NCBI GenBank assembly: GCA_029194675.1
Contig: JARFXP010000003.1
Span: forward strand, 1-64,000
DNA: 64,000 nucleotides
Reading direction: 5' to 3'
From: Nitrospira sp.
Lineage (GTDB): Bacteria > Nitrospirota > Nitrospiria > Nitrospirales > Nitrospiraceae
Shown here piece by piece: positions 57,116 to 64,000 of this stretch. The notes beneath the pieces were generated by a model that was given only the letters and a program-made list of their open reading frames with translations, was not told the origin of the DNA and ran no database searches. The number at the start of each line of letters is the position of its first letter. Position 1 is the first letter of the stretch. A program made the position numbers and the translations under genes.

Positions 57116-57787
57116 CTAATCGGCCTTCAGCATATACCCGCTACCGCGAATGGTATGGATCAATTTCTTGGTTCGGCCTCGATCGATTTTATTCCGAAGG
57201 TAGTTGACATAGACATCAATGACGTTGGTGAAGGTATCGAAGTCTTGATTCCACACGTGTTCGGAGATCATGGGCCTGGTGAGCACGCGGCCGGTATGGC
57301 GCATCAGATATTCGAGTAACGCATACTCTTTCAGCGTCAAATCGATACGTTGCCCCCCCCGGGTGACGTCACGGGTCGCCGGGTTGAGAACCAAGTCCTC
57401 CACCTGGAGGATTCCCGGGCTCTCGGATGCTCCACGGCGCAAGAGTGCCCGCACGCGCGCCAGGAGTTCATCGATCGCAAACGGTTTGGTCAAGTAATCG
57501 TCGGCGCCGGCATCCAGCCCTTTGACCCGTTGGTCGATCTGGGATTGAGCCGAGAGAATCAACACCGGGGTGTGGATCCGTTCCCGGCGGATATTCTTAA
57601 GCACATCCAGACCGGACATAGACGGCAACATCACGTCGACGACCAGGAGGTCGTAATTGATCACCAGGGCCATCTCTAACCCTTTGGCTCCGTCCTCACA
57701 GAGGTCGACGGCATAGCTTTCTTCTTCAAGCGCTCGCTGAATAAAAGAGCCGACTTTGGTTTCATCCTCTATGACAAGCACCCGCAT
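57116..57787 (-). CDS. OmpR-family response regulator
   Basis: A 223-residue regulator started at ATG 57787 (MRVLVIEDE). The receiver has D51 in LLVVDVMLP and Lys in YLTKPF; the winged-helix output domain has VLTRPMISEHVWNQDFDTFT and NYLRNKIDRG ... TIRGSGYML. It is the cognate partner of the kinase downstream, and probably controls envelope or metal-stress genes. Confidence 0.94.
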   Translation of the reverse strand: MRVLVIEDETKVGSFIQRALEEESYAVDLCEDGAKGLEMALVINYDLLVVDVMLPSMSGLDVLKNIRRERIHTPVLILSAQSQIDQRVKGLDAGADDYLTKPFAIDELLARVRALLRRGASESPGILQVEDLVLNPATRDVTRGGQRIDLTLKEYALLEYLMRHTGRVLTRPMISEHVWNQDFDTFTNVIDVYVNYLRNKIDRGRTKKLIHTIRGSGYMLKAD

Positions 57788-57886
57788 ACACACTCCACAC
57801 ATGTTGAGCAGCGGGGTGATTATACCAGACCGATGAATGTGAATCTTGCAGCGTCCAGATGGGCTCGATCGTTCCCGAAGCCGTGG

Positions 57887-58519
57887 CTAGGTCGAATCCC
57901 CAGGGAACGTCTGTTCCAGAGAGGTAATCATGGGCTTACCGTCGCGGATATTGAAAACCAGCGTTTCTTCGCCTTCCGTCTTGAATTCCCGATTGGCCTG
58001 CCGAAGTGTCTCGGTCGACTTGAAGGACACTTTCGCGCTTCGCTCATCCGAGGCCAACGAGACGGACGTATTCGTACGAGTAAAGTCGTTGGCGCTGGGA
58101 AAGGCGAAGCTCATGGCGAGGGTCTTCCGGTAGTCTGCCCGCGTCAGCAAGGCCATCTGTTGTTGCGGGCCTTGTTTCAGATGAATGGTGATGGTCGCGT
58201 CGTGAGTAATGTGGCGCAGGACGCCGTCGACATCCTTTCGTCGAACAGCCTCGTCGAGTGCGTCGAGAAGAAGGTCGATCCCTTCACGAGTCAGACGGAC
58301 ATCGGGCTGGAAGGGCTTCGATTGCGAGTCTGTGAGAACCACGCTAGGCTGACTTCTCGGTAGATGAAGAGCCAGAAAGCTGAATACCAGGCTCTGGTTC
58401 TTGACAATGGCATATCCCACGTATCCGATGATCGCGGTAGTACCGAGAACAAGCGCTATGACGATAGGCTTTACCATAGAGAAGCGATGCGGCGATCCCT
58501 TCTCTGTCCTTTCATCCAT
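57887..58519 (-). CDS. Membrane-anchored hypothetical protein with NTF2-like domain
   Basis: A 210-residue protein with one N-terminal transmembrane helix (VKPIVIALVLGTTAIIGYVG) and an outer domain of about 130 residues. That domain begins with a long helix (IDLLLDALDEAVRRKDVDGV), is followed by beta strands, and resembles SnoaL/NTF2-like folds. No catalytic motif is visible. It may start at M15 instead (58477). The role is unknown. It lies upstream of the OmpR pair on the same strand. Confidence 0.6.
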   Translation of the reverse strand: MDERTEKGSPHRFSMVKPIVIALVLGTTAIIGYVGYAIVKNQSLVFSFLALHLPRSQPSVVLTDSQSKPFQPDVRLTREGIDLLLDALDEAVRRKDVDGVLRHITHDATITIHLKQGPQQQMALLTRADYRKTLAMSFAFPSANDFTRTNTSVSLASDERSAKVSFKSTETLRQANREFKTEGEETLVFNIRDGKPMITSLEQTFPGDST

Positions 58520-58834
58520 CGGAGCCCCGCTTCATGGCGATCATAGGCCAGCTCTCCGGACTGAAGGTATGAGCTAACAATAGCGTGAATTAACCGAAAA
58601 GCAATCAAAGCCCGCGGCTCTGCAAGACGATTTGCCCAGCGGAATGCTTGCCTAACCCGATGGCTGCCTCGGATAAGGCCTTCTTGCAACGCACCAATCA
58701 CCATGACCACTACGAAATCATCCCCGAAAACGGGTCCGCTCTTGGAAATAGGGCTGATCGCATGGTACCTTGCCCAATTGGCAGAAGCAGTCTCAACACA
58801 TCCCTTCCGAACAAAACAGAAGGTAGCCGACTTC
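58520..58834. other. Intergenic region upstream of gcvP
   Basis: I looked for a glycine riboswitch and saw no conserved core. No clear promoter or hairpin was recognised. The divergent hypothetical gene and gcvP presumably both draw their promoters from here. Confidence 0.4.
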
Positions 58835-61723
58835 ATGACAGCTCCGAATTGGCTCCGACCGACTGATGACTTTATTCACCGGCACCTGGGTCCCACAAGG
58901 GCTGATACACAGGAGATGCTGGCAGTGCTCGGCCTACCCTCGCTCGACACGTTGGCCGATACGGCCATTCCCCCAGACCTTCGTCTTCGTGGACCCTTGG
59001 ATGTTCCGGTCGGTGACGGCGAGCAGGCGGTCCTGGGCCGCCTGAAAGGCATCGCGTCCCAAAACAAGGTCTACCGATCGCTGATCGGCATGGGGTACTA
59101 CGATTGCGTCACCCCGGGCGTGATCCAGCGAAACATCCTAGAAAATCCGGCATGGTATACGCAATACACCCCATACCAAGCCGAAATCTCACAAGGCCGC
59201 TTAGAGGCGCTCGTGAACTTCCAGACCATGGTGGCGGACTTGACCGGTCTGCCTCTGGCGAATGCCTCGCTGTTGGATGAAGCGACCGCTGCAGCGGAAG
59301 CGATGGCCATGTGTTACACGATCGCCCGGAACGCAGGCGGGGAACGGAACGAATTCTTTGTCTCGCGGGACTGTCATCCACAGACCTTGGCGGTGTTGCA
59401 GACCAGAGCCGAACCACTGGGTATCGTCATCAAGACCGGCGTCGCCTCGTCCGTTGATTGCTCGCGTCCTCAGCTGTGCGGCATTCTGTTGCAGTACCCG
59501 GCTACGGACGGTTATGTGGGTGATTTCAGCACATTGGTCACGCAGGCTCATGAAGCCGGTGTTCGAGTGGCGGTTGCGACCGATCTTCTCGCCCTGACTC
59601 TGCTGCGGTCACCCGGGGAATTCGGCGCTGATATTGCCGTCGGCTCGACACAACGGTTCGGCGTCCCAATCGGCTTCGGTGGCCCTCATGCCGCGTTTCT
59701 GGCTACCAGAGAGGAGTACAAACGGCAGGTGCCGGGTCGTCTCGTGGGTATCTCAAAAGATGTGACCGGCAAACCGGCCATCAGGCTTTCGCTTCAGACG
59801 AGGGAGCAACACATCCGACGGGAGAAGGCCACCAGTAACATCTGTACGGCTCAAGTCTTGTTGGCCGTCATGGCCGCCATGTATGCGGTGTACCACGGGC
59901 CGGACGGGTTGCGTCGGATCGCCGAACGTGTGCATGGCCTCACGTTGCTGCTGGCTGAAGGTCTGCGTCGACTTGGGTTCGACGTCTTGCCGAAAGTCTT
60001 CTTCGATACAATTCGGGTACCAGTACCAAAGACTCAAGCTGATCAAATCGCAGCGCGGGCGAATGAACAGCGAATCAATTTCCGGCACTATGAGGACGGC
60101 TCGATCGGCGTTTCGCTCGACGAAGTCAGCTCCGAGGAGGAAGTGCAGCGCCTCCTGCAAATCTTTGTCGGTCATGACCAGTGGCCGTTCCGTCTTTCCG
60201 ATCTCGCCGCGGCCATCGATCTCAGCTACTCATCTCCCTTGGTCAGAAGCAGTAGCTATCTGACGCACGAGGTTTTCCATCGCTATCACTCCGAGCATGA
60301 GATGCTCCGTTATCTCCACCGATTGCAGGCAAAGGACCTGTCACTCGTCCACTCGATGATTCCGCTGGGCTCCTGCACGATGAAACTGAATGCCACCGCT
60401 GAAATGCTGCCGGTGACCTGGCCGGAGTTCGCTCGGCTGCATCCATTCGCGCCGGCTGAGCAAACGCTCGGCTATCGAACCTTGTTCGGACAGCTCGAAT
60501 CGTGGCTGGCCGAGATTGCCGGATTTGCGGCCTTCTCGCTTCAACCGAACGCCGGATCTCAGGGCGAATATTCGGGCCTGATGATGATCCGAGCCTACCA
60601 TCGAGCGAAGGGAGAAACACATCGCGACGTCTGCTTGATCCCAGTATCGGCCCACGGCACGAACCCTGCCAGCGCCGCCATGGTCGGCATGGAGGTTGTC
60701 GTCGTCGCATGCGATCGAAACGGAAATGTAGATGTCGCCGACTTGGAGACCAAGGCCGCTCACTATCGAGACCGATTATCGGCCTTGATGCTCACGTATC
60801 CATCAACCAACGGGGTGTTTGAGGCAAGCGTGCGGCGGATTTGCCAAATCGTCCATACCCATGGCGGTCAAGTCTATATCGATGGGGCCAATATGAATGC
60901 CATGGTCGGTCTTTGCCGCCTGGGCGACATCGGGGCCGATGTTTGCCATCTCAACCTCCATAAGACGTTTTGTATTCCCCATGGAGGTGGAGGGCCTGGC
61001 GTGGGACCGATCGGAGTGGCACGGCACCTCGTGCCGTTTCTACCGGGACATCCTGTGGTCAAACTCGGTGGGCCTCAATCCATCGGCCCGGTGGCAGCAG
61101 CCCCCTTCGGCAGTCCGAATATCCTTCCGATCTCCTGGGCATACATCGCCTTGATGGGGCGTGACGGATTGACCAAAGCCACACAGGTGGCCATCCTCAA
61201 TGCCAACTACATGGCGAAGCGGTTGGAGAAGCATTATTCGATCCTCTACAAGGGGGACTCCGGGCTGGTAGCTCATGAGTTCATCCTGGATCTGCGTGAA
61301 TTCAAGGAAAGCGCCGGTATCGAGGCGATGGATGTCGCCAAGCGATTGATGGACTATGGCTTCCATGCGCCGACCGTTTCGTTCCCGGTGGCCGGCACGC
61401 TCATGATCGAACCGACGGAAAGTGAAGCTAAGAGCGAACTCGATCGATTCTGCGAAGCACTCATCCTGATCCGTGCCGAAATTCAAGAGATCGTGGATGG
61501 GCGTCAGCCACGGACGAACAATCTGCTGAAGAATGCCCCTCATACCGCCGCGATCGTGACGGCGACGGAGTGGAATCGTCCCTATAGCCGCGAGCAGGCA
61601 GCGTTTCCCGCTCCCTGGCTCAGGAGCAACAAGTTCTGGCCGAGCGTGAGCCGCATCGACGAAGCCTACGGTGACCGCCATCTCGTGTGTAGTTGTCCTC
61701 CCATGGAAACCTACCAGTCCTAG
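58835..61723 (+). CDS. gcvP: Glycine dehydrogenase (decarboxylating), single-chain P protein
   Basis: A 962-residue enzyme of the glycine cleavage system, which decarboxylates glycine and passes the aminomethyl group to lipoyl H protein. The start is ATG 58835 ([20 protein letters not shown]), matching the family opening. The two halves are joined in one chain. The PLP-binding Lys is K710 in [17 protein letters not shown]. The other gcv genes are not in the window. A longer frame from 58703 has no family support. Confidence 0.96.
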   Translation: MTAPNWLRPTDDFIHRHLGPTRADTQEMLAVLGLPSLDTLADTAIPPDLRLRGPLDVPVGDGEQAVLGRLKGIASQNKVYRSLIGMGYYDCVTPGVIQRNILENPAWYTQYTPYQAEISQGRLEALVNFQTMVADLTGLPLANASLLDEATAAAEAMAMCYTIARNAGGERNEFFVSRDCHPQTLAVLQTRAEPLGIVIKTGVASSVDCSRPQLCGILLQYPATDGYVGDFSTLVTQAHEAGVRVAVATDLLALTLLRSPGEFGADIAVGSTQRFGVPIGFGGPHAAFLATREEYKRQVPGRLVGISKDVTGKPAIRLSLQTREQHIRREKATSNICTAQVLLAVMAAMYAVYHGPDGLRRIAERVHGLTLLLAEGLRRLGFDVLPKVFFDTIRVPVPKTQADQIAARANEQRINFRHYEDGSIGVSLDEVSSEEEVQRLLQIFVGHDQWPFRLSDLAAAIDLSYSSPLVRSSSYLTHEVFHRYHSEHEMLRYLHRLQAKDLSLVHSMIPLGSCTMKLNATAEMLPVTWPEFARLHPFAPAEQTLGYRTLFGQLESWLAEIAGFAAFSLQPNAGSQGEYSGLMMIRAYHRAKGETHRDVCLIPVSAHGTNPASAAMVGMEVVVVACDRNGNVDVADLETKAAHYRDRLSALMLTYPSTNGVFEASVRRICQIVHTHGGQVYIDGANMNAMVGLCRLGDIGADVCHLNLHKTFCIPHGGGGPGVGPIGVARHLVPFLPGHPVVKLGGPQSIGPVAAAPFGSPNILPISWAYIALMGRDGLTKATQVAILNANYMAKRLEKHYSILYKGDSGLVAHEFILDLREFKESAGIEAMDVAKRLMDYGFHAPTVSFPVAGTLMIEPTESEAKSELDRFCEALILIRAEIQEIVDGRQPRTNNLLKNAPHTAAIVTATEWNRPYSREQAAFPAPWLRSNKFWPSVSRIDEAYGDRHLVCSCPPMETYQS

Positions 61724-61840
61724 CAGGGTCGCCTCCTATATTGCTGCCCGTTGGTCCGCTCGAATGGTTCCGCTCGTTCCTTGCCTGACTTTCTGGACAA
61801 GCAGTAGAGTACAGCTGTCAGCCCTGACCTGGAGGTTCGT

Positions 61841-63160
61841 ATGACTGATATTGGACGTCGCGGTTTCCTTGTGCGGACGGGATTGGCCTTGGGCACAGCG
61901 GTTCTGGCTGGTGCCTACTCTCGCGCGATTGCCGATCAACAGCCCCCGCAGTACAGGTTCAAAAATTGGGAAGACTTTCGGACGCAGTTTCCTTTGTCTC
62001 CTCAGCTCATCCATCTCGCCGCGTTTTTTCTCGCATCCCATCCCACCCCGGTACGCGAAGCGATCGAAGGGCATCGCGCCGGCCTGGACGCGGATCCCAT
62101 CGGCTATTGGTACCAACACGAAGAGAAGCAAGAAGCGAAGGTGCTTCAGGCAGCTGCCGACTATCTGGATGCGGACCCTCTCGATATCGCCTTGACCGAC
62201 AGTACGACGATGGGGTTGGGTTTGCTCTATGGCGGCTTGGCGCTTCGCCAGGGACAGGAAATTCTAACGACGACGCACGACCATTATTCGACAGAGACTG
62301 CTCTGCGTCTTCGAGCCGAACGGACTGGTGCTACCGTGCGGCAGATCCCTCTCTATCGTTCGATCAAAACGGTATCTCGCGACGAGCTGGTCGATTCCCT
62401 ACAAAAAAGCATCACCCCCGCGACACGTATCGTGGCCGTCACCTGGGTCCATTCCAGCACGGGACTCAAACTGCCGATTCGTGAGATGGCAGATGCAATC
62501 CAATCCCTCAATCGCTCGAGGGACGAGCAAGATCGGGTCATCTTCTGTGTGGATGGGGTTCATGCCTTAGGGGTGGAGGACTTTCGGCTCAGCCGGCTCG
62601 GCTGTGATTTTCTGATCGCCGGAACCCACAAATGTATGTTCGGCCCTCGTGGAACCGGTCTCGTTTGGGGCCATCCTCAGGCCTGGCCCGTTGCCCAGCC
62701 GATCATTCCGACGTTCGACACGCAAGCATTTGACCAGTGGCTGAAGAACGGTTCTACGCATGGCCTTCCACAAGCCACTTATATGACACCCGGCGGGTTC
62801 CATTCATTCGAACATCGCTGGGCGCTGGACGAAGCCTTCAACTTTCATCAAGCCATCGGGAAAGCTAAAGTGACGCAGCGCATCTACGAACTGAATCAGC
62901 AGCTGAAGCAAGGCTTGGCAGCCATGCCCCATGTCACCCTGCACACACCGATATCGCAGGATCTTTCGGCCGGGATCGTCTGCTTCGAGGTGGCTGGAAT
63001 GACTCCTCGTCAGATCGTGGAGAAGCTGCGACAGCGTAAGATAGTCGGCAGCGTGACACCGTACGCGACGCAGTATGCCAGGCTCGCGCCGAGTCTCCTG
63101 AACTCACCACAGGAAATCGAAAAGACCTTGGGAGCGATCCGACATCTTCGTTCGTCGTAG
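61841..63160 (+). CDS. Tat-exported class V aminotransferase-fold protein
   Basis: A 439-residue PLP enzyme. The N-terminus is a twin-arginine signal (GRRGFLVRTGLALGTAVLAG), so the folded protein should be exported with its cofactor. The core resembles isopenicillin-N epimerase and cysteine-desulfurase-like proteins: LTDSTTMGLGLLYGG, VDGVHALGVEDF, and PLP Lys K264 in IAGTHKCMFGPRGTG. The reaction is unknown. GGAGG precedes the ATG. Confidence 0.88.
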   Translation: MTDIGRRGFLVRTGLALGTAVLAGAYSRAIADQQPPQYRFKNWEDFRTQFPLSPQLIHLAAFFLASHPTPVREAIEGHRAGLDADPIGYWYQHEEKQEAKVLQAAADYLDADPLDIALTDSTTMGLGLLYGGLALRQGQEILTTTHDHYSTETALRLRAERTGATVRQIPLYRSIKTVSRDELVDSLQKSITPATRIVAVTWVHSSTGLKLPIREMADAIQSLNRSRDEQDRVIFCVDGVHALGVEDFRLSRLGCDFLIAGTHKCMFGPRGTGLVWGHPQAWPVAQPIIPTFDTQAFDQWLKNGSTHGLPQATYMTPGGFHSFEHRWALDEAFNFHQAIGKAKVTQRIYELNQQLKQGLAAMPHVTLHTPISQDLSAGIVCFEVAGMTPRQIVEKLRQRKIVGSVTPYATQYARLAPSLLNSPQEIEKTLGAIRHLRSS

Positions 63161-63207
63161 ACAGGAACCATCAGGCACAAGACCAGTGATATTGGAAGTG
63201 CCTCTTT

Positions 63208-64000
63208 TCAACGCCGATGATAGGGAACACAGAAGCGGTTGGAACAGTGGGCCACTTTCAGGTCGCCGTTCGTGGCGTCGTAGTAGCTGACCAAGGGTCG
63301 GCCATCCGTGCCGATCGTAATCGTCGTGAACTGGCCGACATCGTCCCAGCTCTGGACAGCCGCGTGGGTGACCGTTTCACAGCCAACATCGGCGCAGCGA
63401 GCGACTCGTAAGTCCCCGTTCGTTGCATCATAATAGCTGATCAACCCCCGTTCATCAGCACCAATAGTGATCGAAGAGAATCGACCGATGTCGTCCTGGC
63501 TGTGAAGTGTGCCGACTCTGGACGAGCGACAGACAAGATCTGCGCAGTGGGCCACTTTCAAGTCACCGTTTGTCGCATCGTAGTAGCTGATTAAACCAAA
63601 CCCGTCGGCCCCAATCACAACGGAGCCATACTGGCCGACATCGCCCCTACTATCCACCGTGCTTTCTGTCGCAGAACCACAGGCAACATCGACACAATGT
63701 GCTATTTTCAGGTCCTGGTTGGTGACGTCATAGTAGGTGATGAGCGCCAGGCCATCGGCACCGATCGTGATCGAGGTGAACTGACCGACGTCGTCCTTGC
63801 CGGCCAAGGTGGTCACCGTGGCTGAGCTACAGACGAGATCATCACAATGCGCCACTTTCAGATCTCCATTCGTGGCGTCGTAGTAGCTGATGAGACCTCG
63901 GCCGTCAGTCCCGATCGTCACCGACGTAAACTGACCGACCTGACCTGCCTGGTCTAACGCATAGGACATCGCGGAGATGCAGATCAGATCCTGGCAGTGC
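63208..64000 (-). CDS. Repeat protein, C-terminal part (runs off the right edge)
   Basis: The minus frame is open from base 64000 to the stop at 63208, giving about 263 residues. It consists of five units of about 50 residues, consensus VGQFTSITIGADGLxLISYY, then DATNGDLKVAHCADLxC and a spacer. Each unit has a Cys pair (HC...C), which could form a disulfide in an exported protein. The units probably form a beta-propeller or related beta structure. The start and any signal peptide lie outside. The function is unknown. Confidence 0.75.
   Translation of the reverse strand, partial: HCQDLICISAMSYALDQAGQVGQFTSVTIGTDGRGLISYYDATNGDLKVAHCDDLVCSSATVTTLAGKDDVGQFTSITIGADGLALITYYDVTNQDLKIAHCVDVACGSATESTVDSRGDVGQYGSVVIGADGFGLISYYDATNGDLKVAHCADLVCRSSRVGTLHSQDDIGRFSSITIGADERGLISYYDATNGDLRVARCADVGCETVTHAAVQSWDDVGQFTTITIGTDGRPLVSYYDATNGDLKVAHCSNRFCVPYHRR

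Noticed and set aside
58520-58834. Possible glycine riboswitch before gcvP
   Set aside because: The conserved core sequences could not be found in the 315 bases.

Overview
The window looks like a piece of a Nitrospira chromosome, probably a complete-ammonia-oxidising (comammox) member. The best evidence is a full-length ammonia monooxygenase subunit C (amoC, 3157-3969, minus). It stands alone, near a large multicopper oxidase (cut by the left edge) and a dense set of sigma-54 activators and two-component genes. The identification is an inference from gene content; no rRNA or amoA is present.

Layout. 1-10 kb: multicopper oxidase N-terminus, a Cys-rich unknown protein, a 2-oxoglutarate/Fe(II) oxygenase, lone amoC with its own terminator and a possible sigma-54 promoter, then a PAS/sigma-54 activator, a receiver protein, and an NtrC-type regulator with a PAS histidine kinase. 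10-12 kb: small and partly frameshifted membrane or lipoprotein genes. 11.2-31.1 kb: a composite genomic island at tRNA-Lys(TTT). The intact tRNA is at 31003-31078, and copies of its 3' half lie at 26952-26996 and 11214-11257, marking two tandem insertions. The left insertion carries a mobile mystery protein A/B (XRE regulator plus Fic) pair and a four-gene putative anti-phage cluster: helicase with DUF3883, DUF262/DUF1524 protein, DUF1156 DNA methyltransferase, and a DUF499 ATPase with a HEPN-like N-terminus split by an amber codon. The right insertion carries decayed phage-type genes, a transhydrogenase gene (sthA) and the tyrosine integrase.

31-33 kb: purA and tRNA-Val(CAC). 33.2-37.3 kb: a 1339-residue DUF4062-NACHT protein with about 15 tandem 36-residue helical repeats, an NLR-like defence candidate. 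37.4-43.4 kb: a tight housekeeping operon trmFO-xerC-hslV-hslU-argB-M28 peptidase. 43.4-50.9 kb: a second accessory region with a relic of an M28 peptidase, a 1268-residue PD-(D/E)XK-type protein, and a 2-kb array in which four copies of the C-terminal tail of a type I restriction specificity subunit (HsdS) each precede a small toxin/antitoxin-like or accessory gene. 50.9-64 kb: ordinary genes (gamma carbonic anhydrase, rimO, purU, HtrA protease, an OmpR-type two-component pair, single-chain gcvP, a Tat-exported class V aminotransferase fold protein) and the C-terminal part of a repeat protein that runs off the right edge.

The strongest candidates for something undescribed are the HsdS-tail cassette array (48.0-50.0 kb), the 1268-residue nuclease-like protein, the DUF499/HEPN-centred defence cluster with the amber codon, and possible sigma-54 control of a lone amoC. 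Several small genes in accessory parts carry single-base frameshifts; these could be true decay or assembly errors.
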